46,575 nucleotides of DNA from Gemmatimonadota bacterium (GTDB lineage Bacteria > Gemmatimonadota > Gemmatimonadetes > Longimicrobiales > Gaopeijiaceae), in the NCBI GenBank assembly GCA_022340865.1, contig JAJDNC010000164.1, forward strand, positions 1 through 46,575. Direction: 5' to 3'. The stretch's first letter is position 1, and every line of letters starts with the position of its first letter. Both the position numbers and the translations under genes were made by a program. Shown here piece by piece: positions 17,694 through 25,754 of this stretch. The notes beneath the pieces were generated by a model. The model was not told where the DNA came from. It saw nothing but the letters and a program-made list of their open reading frames with translations, and did not search any database.

Positions 17694-19028
17694 CTACGCG
17701 CCCGGGGGTGACGCCGCCGCGGGCCGCCGCCTCGCCACGATCACGCCGGCCACGACCATGGCGGTGATCATGGCGCCACCGCCCAGGGCCAGGTGGGGCT
17801 GCGTGCCCACCAGGATGGCGACGATGGCCAGGTAGAGCACGATGGTGAGCCCGGCCACCCACGGGTGGCCGGGCACGCGGAACGGTCTTTCGAGATCGGG
17901 GCGCGTCATGCGCAGGCGGAAGTAGCCGAGGAGCACCATGCAGTCCACGGGGATGGCCACCATCATCATGTAGTCGATGAGCTTGGCGAAGCTCCCGGTC
18001 ACCGCCAGGACGCCGATCCACGCGGAGATGAACCAGAGGGCCTTGTTGGGCGTGCCGCGGGGATCCACGTGCTTGAAGGACCGGATCGCCAGGCCGTTGC
18101 GGGCGAGCCCGTACGCCACCCGGGGCATCCCCAGGAAGTTCACGTTGAGGCTGCTGACGAGGATGAGCAGGCTCGCCCAGACCACCACGGTGCCCGCGGC
18201 GTGGCCGAAGACCCCGGCGATGGCGTCGCTGGCCACGAGCTTCGAGCCCGCCATCTGGGCCGGGGTGAGCGCCGCGAGGAACGACACGTTCATGAGCAGG
18301 TAGAGGACGCCCACGGCGACGGCGCCCCCCACCAGGATGCGCGGGAGCGCGCGCCCGGGATCCCGGACCTCCTCGGCCATCTTCGCCGCGTCCTCCCACC
18401 CGTAGCACGCGAAGGACACCGCGAGGTACGCGAGGGCGAGGCCGCCGAGCTTCGATCCCGTGGTGGCGATCTCGCCCCCCTTGAAGCCCGCCATGTCGCC
18501 CGCCCAGATCCCGGCGGCGGCGATGACCAGGATGACCAGCACCTTCACTGCGGTGGTCACGTTCTGGAAGACCGTGCTCGCCTTCAGGCCTCGCGTGTGC
18601 AGGAAGAAGAAGCCCAGCACCACCGCACCCGCCAGGATGGACACATTGCCCCGCCCCGCCAGGAGCCTCACGTACTCGGCGATGACCACCGCCTTGGACG
18701 CTCCGGAGAAGCCGCGGGTTACCAGCAGCTCGGACCACCCGGCCACGAAGCCCATGACGGGGCCCCATGCCTCCCGGGCATAGACGTACTTCCCGCCCGC
18801 CTCGGGGAGTGCGGAGGCCATCTCCGCCAGCACCAGCGTGCTCAGCCCGGCCACCACGCTTCCGGCCACCCACACCGCAAGGATCGGCCATGCGCTGCCG
18901 AGGTATCCCGCGATGAGCCCGGGCGTGCGCAGGATGCCCGCACCGATGACGATGCCCACGGTGACGGCGAGGCCGTCCCGGATGCGCATGACCCGGCGGA
19001 GCTCTCCGGGTCGAGCCGTGGCTGTCAT
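17694..19028 (-). CDS. APC-superfamily amino acid permease
   Basis: 444 residues with about 12 membrane helices. TM1 has the APC signature GIVIGAGILRTPG, the unwound substrate-binding helix, and TM6 has SFACYGWEDAAKMAEEVRDPGR, where the Glu-Glu pair and Arg fit amino acid/polyamine transporters. It follows lutC after 67 bp on the same strand, with a hairpin between, so it may be the last gene of the lut operon. Substrate is unknown; the location hints at a 2-oxo acid or amino acid that feeds lactate or pyruvate metabolism. Confidence 0.88.
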   Translation of the reverse strand: MTATARPGELRRVMRIRDGLAVTVGIVIGAGILRTPGLIAGYLGSAWPILAVWVAGSVVAGLSTLVLAEMASALPEAGGKYVYAREAWGPVMGFVAGWSELLVTRGFSGASKAVVIAEYVRLLAGRGNVSILAGAVVLGFFFLHTRGLKASTVFQNVTTAVKVLVILVIAAAGIWAGDMAGFKGGEIATTGSKLGGLALAYLAVSFACYGWEDAAKMAEEVRDPGRALPRILVGGAVAVGVLYLLMNVSFLAALTPAQMAGSKLVASDAIAGVFGHAAGTVVVWASLLILVSSLNVNFLGMPRVAYGLARNGLAIRSFKHVDPRGTPNKALWFISAWIGVLAVTGSFAKLIDYMMMVAIPVDCMVLLGYFRLRMTRPDLERPFRVPGHPWVAGLTIVLYLAIVAILVGTQPHLALGGGAMITAMVVAGVIVARRRPAAASPPGA

Positions 19029-19071
19029 GCCTCCTCCCCCGTGGCGTGGTACGGCGGGGGCATGGGACGAG

Positions 19072-19095
19072 GGCGCGGGCCCGTCGGTCCGCGCC
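19072..19095 (-). terminator. hairpin between lutC and the APC permease
   Basis: GGCGCGG (minus strand of 19089-19095) pairs with CCGCGCC (minus strand of 19072-19078) around a 10-nt loop, starting at the base after the lutC stop. It may attenuate read-through into the permease gene or stabilise the upstream mRNA. Confidence 0.35.
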
Positions 19096-19677
19096 TCATC
19101 CGACGATGAGCGCGAGGACGCGTCCCGGGCCGTGGACTCCCGTCACCGTGATCTGTCCGATGTCCGCCGACTTGCTCGGGCCGGAGTGGAGGCCCACGGC
19201 CGAAGGCAGGTCGTGGGACACGTGATCCAGGGCGTCGGCGAGGGTCGCATGCACGTCTTCGACACGGACGAGCACCACGTGGGTGGGAGGGAGCAGCTGC
19301 GTGCGACGACCGTCCCGGGCGTCGAGGATCAGCGAGCCCGTCTCCGCCACCGCTCCCCGTCCCATGGACACGCCGAGCTCGGCCACCTCGGGCGGCGCGA
19401 TGGCAAGCTGGGGGATGAGGTCCGCAGGCAGCGTCGCCCCCACGGACGCCGTGCCGAAGCCCGCCGCGAAGTCCGCCAGCCACGCCGAGGCCAGGCCCGG
19501 GCTGCCCACCCTGACGACCTCCCCCCCCGCCTTCGTGAACATCTCGCTGAACCACCCGGGCACGTCGGAGGCGAGGGGCCCCGCCCGCCATCCCAGGAAC
19601 GGGCCCGGGTGCGCGGCATCCTCCCGGGAGGGGAGGACCGCACGCACCCGCTCGAGGATCCGGTCCCGGGCGCTCAC
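19096..19677 (-). CDS. lutC: LutC-like LUD domain protein
   Basis: 193 residues from a GTG at 19677 that overlaps the lutB stop (GTGA). It has the LUD/YkgG fold: GAVAETGSLIL, then LLPPTHVVLVRVEDV and HSGPSKSADIGQITVTGVHGP, the C-terminal signature of LutC. In B. subtilis the LutABC set oxidises L-lactate to pyruvate; LutC has no visible cofactor motif. It is the last of the three lut genes. Confidence 0.92.
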   Translation of the reverse strand: MSARDRILERVRAVLPSREDAAHPGPFLGWRAGPLASDVPGWFSEMFTKAGGEVVRVGSPGLASAWLADFAAGFGTASVGATLPADLIPQLAIAPPEVAELGVSMGRGAVAETGSLILDARDGRRTQLLPPTHVVLVRVEDVHATLADALDHVSHDLPSAVGLHSGPSKSADIGQITVTGVHGPGRVLALIVG

Positions 19678-21068
19678 TCGATGCCTTCCTTCCAGAGTCG
19701 GTGGAAGGGTCTGGGGCTGAGCTCGGGTGGCGCGCGCTCGCCGCTCCACCCCCCCAGGACCGGAAGGGCGCGCCCGCCCAGCGCCCAGGGCACGAATCGC
19801 AAGCCGGCACCGGCCGCCGCGAACGCTCGCGGCCGCTCGGCGAGAGCGGCGTAGGCGCGCATCCCCAGACGCTCGCTGGCGGGCACGAGGCCTGCCTCCA
19901 CCGCCCGCTCGCGCCAGTGCAGCAGGATGTCGGGGATGGGGATCCGCACGGGGCACACGTCGGCGCAGGCGCCGCACAAGCTGGAGGCGAAGGGGAGAGG
20001 CATGGCCTCCTCGAGGCCCAGCAGCCCCGGGGCGAGGATGGCCCCGATGGGCCCGGAGTAGGTGAAGCCGTACGGATGACCGCCCGTCTGCCGATACACC
20101 GGGCAGATGTTCAGGCACGCCCCGCAGCGCACACAGCGCAGCGCCTCCCAGGCGACGTCCTCGCCCAGCAGGCGGGTGCGGCCGTTGTCCACCAGCACGA
20201 CGTGGACCGTCTCGGGGCCGTCGATCTCCCCGGCACGCCGCGGGCCGGAGATCAGCGACACGTAGTTGCCGATGGGCTGTCCCGTGGCGGCCCGGGCGGT
20301 GATCTGCAGAAATCCCGACAGGTCCGCGATGCGGGGCAGCAGCTTCTCGATGCCCACGAAGGCGACGTGCACGGGCGGCGCCGACGTGCTCAGGCGGATG
20401 TTGCCCTCGTTCTCGATGAGGGCGAGGGTGCCGGTCTCCGCCACCAGGAAGTTGCCACCGGAGATGCCCAGATCCGCGGCGAGAAACTCCTCGCGCAGGG
20501 CCTGTCGGGCCGTGGCCGCCAGGGCCTCGGGCGACGAGTCCATGGGGGTGCCGAAATGCTCGTGGAAGAGCCGGCGGGAGTCGTCCAGGCTGCGATGGAT
20601 GGCAGGCCCGACGATGTGACTGGGGGGCTCGCCCAGAAGCTGGATGATGTACTCGCCGAGGTCCGTCTCCCGCACGTGGACGCCGCGGCCCTCGAGGTAC
20701 TCGTTCACGCCGAGCTCCTCGGTGAGCATGCTCTTGGCCTTCACCACGCGGCGGATACCGGCCTCGTCGACGACGGCTCCGAGGACGGCCAGCGCCTCCT
20801 CGGCGCTCTCCGCCCAGTGCACGCGCACTCCGTTGGCGAGGAGCTTCGCCTCGGCCTCCTCGAGGTACCGATCCAGGTGTGTGACGACGTGCTGCTTCAC
20901 GTCCCGGCACCAGTCGCGCCAGGCGTCGACGTCGATCTGCGACCACGCCTCGCGCCGGTGCGCGTCGAAGCTCTTCGTGGCGGCGGTGACGGCCGACCGT
21001 ATCTGCGGCTTGTTCCGGATGGTGTCTGCCGCTGCCCGCGCGTAACCAGCGGGACGCCCCCGGCTCAC
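19674..21068 (-). CDS. lutB: LutB-like iron-sulfur lactate oxidation subunit
   Basis: 464 residues from a GTG at 21068 overlapping the lutA stop. The N-terminal part is a LUD domain (GISGGNFLVAETGTL, 201-215). Two ferredoxin-like [4Fe-4S] motifs follow: CVRCGACLNICP (from Cys312) and CGACADVCP (from Cys365). A C-terminal region typical of LutB closes the protein. It transfers electrons from lactate within the LutABC complex. The frame is open upstream into lutA but that part is not homologous. Confidence 0.94.
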   Translation of the reverse strand: MSRGRPAGYARAAADTIRNKPQIRSAVTAATKSFDAHRREAWSQIDVDAWRDWCRDVKQHVVTHLDRYLEEAEAKLLANGVRVHWAESAEEALAVLGAVVDEAGIRRVVKAKSMLTEELGVNEYLEGRGVHVRETDLGEYIIQLLGEPPSHIVGPAIHRSLDDSRRLFHEHFGTPMDSSPEALAATARQALREEFLAADLGISGGNFLVAETGTLALIENEGNIRLSTSAPPVHVAFVGIEKLLPRIADLSGFLQITARAATGQPIGNYVSLISGPRRAGEIDGPETVHVVLVDNGRTRLLGEDVAWEALRCVRCGACLNICPVYRQTGGHPYGFTYSGPIGAILAPGLLGLEEAMPLPFASSLCGACADVCPVRIPIPDILLHWRERAVEAGLVPASERLGMRAYAALAERPRAFAAAGAGLRFVPWALGGRALPVLGGWSGERAPPELSPRPFHRLWKEGIE

Positions 21069-21784
21069 GACACCGCCTCCCAGAGCACCGACGCGAGGTG
21101 CCGGAAGGGCGTCGCCATTCCCCTGCGGCGGGCGCGCCCGGACATCTGCATGAGGCATCCTCCGTCCGCCGAGGTCACCAGGTCCACGGGGGGAAGCGTG
21201 TCCAGCTTGCGGTCGGCCATGCCGGCGGACACCGCCGGCAGCTTCACGCTGAAGAGGCCGCCGAAGCCGCAGCACTCCTCGTCCGCCTCCCAGGCGACCA
21301 CCTCCGCGCCGGCGGCACGCAGCAGATCCACGGGCTCGTCCCGCACACCCAGCTCGCGGAGGGCGTGACACCCGTGGTGGTATGCGACGCGCTTGCCCGC
21401 GAGCCCGGCGCCCAGGTCACCTACGCCCAGCACACGTACGAGGAACTGCGAGAGCTCCCACGTGTGCGCCGCGAGCTCTTCGGCGCGGCCGCGGTCGGCG
21501 CCGTCCAGGAGCTCCGGGTAGTAGCGTCGGAGCATCCCGGCGCAGCTTCCCGAAGGGAGCACGACGTGCTCCGCCCCCTGGAAGACGTCGAGCGTGTGGC
21601 GTGCCATGCGTCGCGCCTCGGTCATGTGCCCCGCGTTGAAGGCGGGCTGGCCGCAGCAGGTCTGGCCCTCGGGGAAGTCGACATCGCAACCTAGTCGGCG
21701 GAGCAACCGCACGGTGTCGGCGCATGCCTCGGCGAAGAGGCGGTCGCCGAGGCACGTGGCGAAGAGGGCTACGCGAATGGGCAC
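21065..21784 (-). CDS. lutA: LutA-like CCG-domain protein
   Basis: 239 residues, starting at GTG 21784. It has two cysteine-rich CCG domains: TCCGQPAFNAGH with PSGSC in the first and YHHGCHALRELG with DEECCGFGG in the second. Such domains bind Fe-S or zinc in GlpC/HdrB-like proteins. It is the first gene of lutABC and overlaps lutB by 4 nt. No GntR-type LutR regulator is adjacent. Confidence 0.93.
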   Translation of the reverse strand: MPIRVALFATCLGDRLFAEACADTVRLLRRLGCDVDFPEGQTCCGQPAFNAGHMTEARRMARHTLDVFQGAEHVVLPSGSCAGMLRRYYPELLDGADRGRAEELAAHTWELSQFLVRVLGVGDLGAGLAGKRVAYHHGCHALRELGVRDEPVDLLRAAGAEVVAWEADEECCGFGGLFSVKLPAVSAGMADRKLDTLPPVDLVTSADGGCLMQMSGRARRRGMATPFRHLASVLWEAVS

Positions 21785-21889
21785 TCGGACTCCGGGGTGT
21801 GGGACCGCGGCGGGGGATCGTCCCGTGGTGCCCGCCAAGTTGGCCGGGGTGCGTCGAGGCGAGCAAGGGGCGGTGGCGGAGAAGCCGTC

Positions 21890-23587
21890 TCACGAACCTC
21901 GAGAGCCGGGGCCCTCATCCCCCGGCGTGGTCGGGGCGGCGGAGGGCGGCACGCTGTCCCCCAGGACCTCGAACACGGCCGCTCCCGGCGTCTCCAGGGT
22001 CAGACGGTAGCGCGGGTCGTGGAGCAGGTACTCGGACAGGCGGGGGTTGCGGCGGGGCTGCACCAGCACCCAGCGAGCGCCGAAGTCCCGGGTGAGCACG
22101 GCGTAGGTGTCGCGGGCGTCGTCTCCGGTGCACACCGGATCCGGGCAGGTCACGCGGGCATCCTCGTCGGTGGAGAGATGGTGGAACTCCCAGTAGAGCG
22201 CGGGGCTCCGGGCGTACTGGAAGATGGGATCCATGCCGCCGACGTAATGGTCGACGCGGTCGCGGGCGAACAGGGGCCCGAAGGTGTCCCAGTGCGTGTT
22301 GAACACCAGGTCCCCGGGACGCGAGTGTGCGGCGAGCCAATCCGCGACCTCCTCCAGCGTATCGGCCGGCTGTGCGACGAACGTGTCGTTGAGGGCGTTG
22401 CGCCACAGCGAGTACGCGAAGAAGAGCGGGATGGCCAGCAACAGGATCCGGGACGCCCACGCGGCGCGGCGCGCCGGCGTCAGCCAGGTCACGGTCAGGG
22501 CCAGGGACACCACGGCGAAGGCCGCCCACTGCACCAGCGAGCGGCGCGCCACGAACCCGGTGAGGCCCAGGAAGCCCGCGGCCAGCAGCAGCGTGGTCCA
22601 CAGGTGCGCCCGCTCCTCCGGGGGCATAGCCCGGAGCGCCTCGCGATGCCGAAGGGCCGCCCACAGCAGAGCCCCCAGCGCCAGGCACCAGGGCACGAAG
22701 AGGGGCCACGCCATGTTCCACACGTCGTGCGGCTTCAGCGGAGCCAGCTCCACCGCGAAGGTCAGGGGGACGCCACCGCTCTTCTCGAAGAGCAGCTTGG
22801 CGATCTGGATCCACGCCAGGCGCGCGGCTCCCAACGGATTGGGCCGGAGCAGCCACCCCAGGATCGTGCCCGCTCCCACGGCCACGGCCAGACCCGGCAG
22901 GGTGCGCCAGCGCGACGGGGGCCGCTCCGGTGTGTCGTCCCCCAGCAGCCGGCGGTCGATGAGCACCGCCAGCGCCCACGTCACCACGATCCCCGGGCCG
23001 AGCCAGAACATGCTCAGATGCACCCAGGTGACGGCGGTGGCCACCCCCACGGTCAGCAACGGCTGGCGCCGAACCAGCGCCGAGAGGAGCAGGAGGGCCA
23101 GAGGAACGGAGAGCTCCCCAGGCCGCACCGCCATGTAGCGGAAGAGGACGTTCGGGACCGCCAGGAAGAAGACCAGCGGCCAGAGGAACGCGCTCAGGAA
23201 GCGGTGACGAAAGGCGAGCCACGCCACCAGGAGGAGGCTCGTCACCGTCACGACGACCGCCGCCACGCGGATGGCCTCTGCGGGGTCGTGAAAGGCCGCG
23301 AAGGGGAGCAGCAGAACGTGGAACCCCCACCACAGGTCCGCCTTCTGCGTGGCGATGGCCGAGAAGGCGGTCCATGGAAAGGAGGTGTAGAAGATCGAGG
23401 TCGCCGCGTACAGGCGCGCGTGCCCGACGTGATAGAACGAGTCGGGGTCGGCAACGCGGGGGTAGAGGAGCCAGTGGAAGGCCAGCGCCACGCCCGCGGC
23501 CAGGAGCACCGCGACGACCGCCTCGCGGAAGCGGGACGTCACGGCGTGCACGGACGTGTGGGGCGCATGTGCCAAGATGCCGGCCAT
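21890..23587 (-). CDS. STT3-like GT-C membrane protein
   Basis: About 565 residues from ATG 23587 (a GTG at 23677 would add 30 residues). One N-terminal membrane segment is followed by ADPDSFYHVGHARLY (46-60), an acidic DPD and Tyr-His motif in the first outer loop. This resembles the catalytic first-loop motif of oligosaccharyltransferase STT3/AglB proteins. About 11 further hydrophobic segments follow, then a soluble C-terminal domain of about 190 residues (from NALNDTFVAQ). I see no clear WWDxG motif, so the assignment to a lipid-linked-sugar transferase is tentative. It is divergent from the MerR gene; the MerR operator lies 145 bp upstream and may control both. Confidence 0.65.
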   Translation of the reverse strand: MAGILAHAPHTSVHAVTSRFREAVVAVLLAAGVALAFHWLLYPRVADPDSFYHVGHARLYAATSIFYTSFPWTAFSAIATQKADLWWGFHVLLLPFAAFHDPAEAIRVAAVVVTVTSLLLVAWLAFRHRFLSAFLWPLVFFLAVPNVLFRYMAVRPGELSVPLALLLLSALVRRQPLLTVGVATAVTWVHLSMFWLGPGIVVTWALAVLIDRRLLGDDTPERPPSRWRTLPGLAVAVGAGTILGWLLRPNPLGAARLAWIQIAKLLFEKSGGVPLTFAVELAPLKPHDVWNMAWPLFVPWCLALGALLWAALRHREALRAMPPEERAHLWTTLLLAAGFLGLTGFVARRSLVQWAAFAVVSLALTVTWLTPARRAAWASRILLLAIPLFFAYSLWRNALNDTFVAQPADTLEEVADWLAAHSRPGDLVFNTHWDTFGPLFARDRVDHYVGGMDPIFQYARSPALYWEFHHLSTDEDARVTCPDPVCTGDDARDTYAVLTRDFGARWVLVQPRRNPRLSEYLLHDPRYRLTLETPGAAVFEVLGDSVPPSAAPTTPGDEGPGSRGS

Positions 23588-23728
23588 CCGCCGCGAGCGG
23601 CAAGGAGGGAGGGCCGCCGGCTTCACCTGCCGCGCCGCCGCCGGGTCGTCGTTCGCCGTGGAGGTGATGACGAACACGCGACCCCGGCGGGTCCGGGCCT
23701 GTGGGCACCGCCGGGGCTTCCGGCCCCC

Positions 23729-23759
23729 TTGAACCTCACGTAACGTAAGGTTCTATCAT
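23729..23759 (+). promoter_or_regulatory. MerR-type promoter and operator (19-bp spacer)
   Basis: -35 TTGAAC (23729-23734) and -10 TATCAT (23754-23759) are 19 bp apart, the over-long spacer that MerR regulators twist into an active form. The spacer holds a near-perfect dyad (23732-23752): AACCT and ACGT on the left, ACGT and AGGTT on the right, around one central base. The ACCTCACGT half resembles published tipA-type operators. Transcription would begin near 23766, so the regulator is likely autoregulated. Confidence 0.85.
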
Positions 23760-23848
23760 GGCGGGTGGCTCGGGACGAAGAGGTGGCGCCGGGGCCGATC
23801 CAGGGCGTGCGGGTTCCCGGGCCGGCACGGAGAACCACGGAGTGGACC

Positions 23849-24610
23849 ATGGATGCGAGAGCCACCCTCAAGGTGGGCGAGCTGGCCAGGCGCACGGGGC
23901 TGACCGTGCGCACCCTGCACCACTACGACGAGATCGGCCTGCTGTCGCCTTCGCGGCGGACGCCGTCGGGACACCGGCTGTACGCGCTGGCCGAGGTGAG
24001 GCGTCTCCAGCAGATCGCGTCCCTGCGCCAGGTGGGCCTCTCCCTCGACGACATCCGGCGGTGCCTCGATCGCCCGGAGTACACCCTGGAGCAGGTTCTG
24101 GAGGTGCAGATCCGACGGCTCCGTGACGAGCTGGCTCGCCAGCAGCGCGTGTTGGCGGAGCTGGAGCGTCTGCGCGCTCACGTGCGGGACGAGCCGGAGG
24201 ACGTCTCCCTGGACGAGCTCACCCGGAGCGTGCAGGCCACCGTGGACTACGGGAAGTACTACACCCCCGAGCAGCTGGAGCGGATCAGCCGTCGGGGCGC
24301 CGAGCTCGGCCCGGAGCGCATCCGGCAGTCGCAGCTCGAGTGGAAGGAGCTCTTCGAGGCCTTCGAGGGCGCCATGGACCAGCGTCTGGATCCGGCGTGT
24401 GACGAGGTCCAGGCGTTGGGGCGGCGCGCCCTGGCCCTGGTGCGGGAGTTCACCGGCGGCGACGAGGGGATACGGGCGTCGCTGGCGCGCATGTACGAGG
24501 GGGAGGGCGGCGAGCGGGTGATGGCCCGACAGGGCCAACCCCTCAGGAAGGGGCTGTGGGACTACTACATGAAGGCCGTGAAGGTGGCGGGCCGCTCCGG
24601 CAGATCGTGA
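23849..24610 (+). CDS. MerR-family regulator with TipAS-type effector domain
   Basis: 253 residues from ATG 23849. The MerR winged-helix HTH is at 7-75 (KVGELARRTGLTVRTLHHYDEIGLL). A long coiled-coil dimerisation helix (80-112) follows, then a TipAS-like domain (about 128-245) containing VDYGKYYTPEQLE and MYEGEGGERV. In TipAL this domain binds thiopeptides covalently through a cysteine. The only cysteine I see in this domain is in LDPACDEVQ, so small-molecule binding is possible but not shown. A GTG at 23765 is in frame but sits at the predicted transcription start, so 23849 is preferred. It is probably an autoregulated drug-sensing activator. Confidence 0.88.
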   Translation: MDARATLKVGELARRTGLTVRTLHHYDEIGLLSPSRRTPSGHRLYALAEVRRLQQIASLRQVGLSLDDIRRCLDRPEYTLEQVLEVQIRRLRDELARQQRVLAELERLRAHVRDEPEDVSLDELTRSVQATVDYGKYYTPEQLERISRRGAELGPERIRQSQLEWKELFEAFEGAMDQRLDPACDEVQALGRRALALVREFTGGDEGIRASLARMYEGEGGERVMARQGQPLRKGLWDYYMKAVKVAGRSGRS

Positions 24611-24753
24611 CCGGAGGAGGCGGACGATCCATGCCGACCCGGGCGACGGGCGGCACCCCCCGCGTCGGCGCCGAGAATCCTCCGGGGCCGAATCTGGCTC
24701 TCTCCCCTGGACGGGGCAGAGTCCCCGATGGCTGGTTTCTCTTGGAGGAAACG

Positions 24754-24966
24754 ATGTTCGCGAAGATCTTTCCGCATAACGAGCATGTCGCCGACCGCGT
24801 CATCCGGGTGATCCTGGGGCTCGTCCTCTTGAGCCTGGTCTTCTTCGGTCCCCGGACCGCATGGGGCTGGGTGGGCCTCCTCCCGTTGGTGACGGGGCTC
24901 GTGGGCGACTGCCCCCTCTACACCGTGTTGGGGACGAGCACATGCCCTCGGAATGAGCGAGCCTGA
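24754..24966 (+). CDS. DUF2892 (YgaP transmembrane-like) small membrane protein
   Basis: 70 residues with a strong ribosome-binding site (TTGGAGGAAACG) before the ATG at 24754. Two hydrophobic segments (about 17-35 and 40-55) follow a short cytoplasmic start, then GDCPLYTVLGTSTC, the conserved Cys-Pro-Leu-Tyr signature of DUF2892. In YgaP this domain is fused to rhodanese; here it stands alone. It overlaps the sigma factor by 14 bp. The 143-bp gap before it (24611-24753) contains a weak inverted repeat CCGGAGGA/TCCTCCGG and no gene. Confidence 0.85.
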   Translation: MFAKIFPHNEHVADRVIRVILGLVLLSLVFFGPRTAWGWVGLLPLVTGLVGDCPLYTVLGTSTCPRNERA

Positions 24967-25504
24967 CGATCGGAGACTTCTTCTGGAAGCGTCGCTGGGA
25001 GACCGCGGCGCGTTCGAGCGCTTCGTCCAGAGACACGAGGCGGCGGTCTTCCGGCTGCTGAGGAGCTCCGCCGCCGACGAGGCCGATGCCGAGGATGCCC
25101 TCCAGGAGGCCTTCGTGGCCGCCTGGAAGGGAGCCGGCTCGTACCGGGGCGGAGCCTCCGCGCGCGGGTGGATCCTCACCATCGCCCGGAACGCGCTGCG
25201 TCGCAGCCGTCGCCGGCGCGTGGGGGAACCCTCCACGTTCGAGCCGCTGGAAGAGCTGGGCCTCCAGGCGGGGTGGGGACGCGACGACACCCTGGAGGGG
25301 CTGGCCCGCCGACAAGTGCTCGACCGGGCGATGCAGATGCTGGGAGAGGAGGAGCGCGAGGTGCTGGTGCTCAGAGAGCTGGAGGATCTCCCCGGCGAGG
25401 ACGTGGCCGAGATGCTGGGCATCACGGTGGCGGCGATGAAGAGCCGTCTGCACAGGGCACGCCTCAGGTTCCTGGCCGCGCTCCGGGAGGTGACGGATGA
25501 GTGA
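24953..25504 (+). CDS. ECF-type RNA polymerase sigma factor
   Basis: 183 residues. Region 2 (about 22-90) has AFERFVQRHEAAVFRLLR and DALQEAFVAAWKGAGSYRG. Region 4 (about 130-178) has LDRAMQMLGEEEREVLVLRE and DVAEMLGITVAAMKSRLHRARL, the HTH that reads the -35. It overlaps the DUF2892 gene upstream and the anti-sigma gene downstream (25497-25504), so the trio should be co-translated. The signal is not visible; the ZAS partner suggests a redox or thiol input. Confidence 0.93.
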   Translation: MSEPDDRRLLLEASLGDRGAFERFVQRHEAAVFRLLRSSAADEADAEDALQEAFVAAWKGAGSYRGGASARGWILTIARNALRRSRRRRVGEPSTFEPLEELGLQAGWGRDDTLEGLARRQVLDRAMQMLGEEEREVLVLRELEDLPGEDVAEMLGITVAAMKSRLHRARLRFLAALREVTDE

Positions 25505-25754
25505 CCTCGATCGGGAGGTGGCCGGCATCCGGTGCCGCGAGGTGCTGAAGCTGCTGTCCAGCTACCTTGACGGAGACCTCACCGAAGCGGAGGCCCGGCG
25601 CATCGACGATCACCTAAGGGAATGCGACCGCTGCGAGCACTTCGGGGGACGCTTCAGCGAGGCGGTGGCGGCCCTCCGTCACGAGCTGTCGCGAGCGGCA
25701 CCGCTGGACCCGGAGGTGGCCCGCCGGCTGCGGGCGCGCCTTTCGGACGTGTAG
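25497..25754 (+). CDS. zinc-finger (ZAS/zf-HC2) anti-sigma factor
   Basis: 85 residues. The ZAS motif is complete: Cys13, then His39, Cys43 and Cys46 as HLRECDRC, as in RsrA/ChrR-type anti-sigma proteins that hold zinc and release sigma on oxidation or metal stress. No membrane segment is present, so it is a soluble cytoplasmic regulator. It overlaps the sigma gene by 8 bp, and its last 101 bp overlap the converging M28 gene. Confidence 0.88.
   Translation: MSDLDREVAGIRCREVLKLLSSYLDGDLTEAEARRIDDHLRECDRCEHFGGRFSEAVAALRHELSRAAPLDPEVARRLRARLSDV

Noticed and set aside
23758..24126. Plus-strand frame starting with ATG right after the MerR -10 box
   Set aside because: Its start would precede the predicted transcription start, and its frame is a shadow of the MerR gene with no domain.
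24611..24753. Possible attenuator or small gene in the gap before DUF2892
   Set aside because: Only a weak 8-bp inverted repeat is visible and no ribosome-binding site with a conserved short frame; the gap is best left unassigned.
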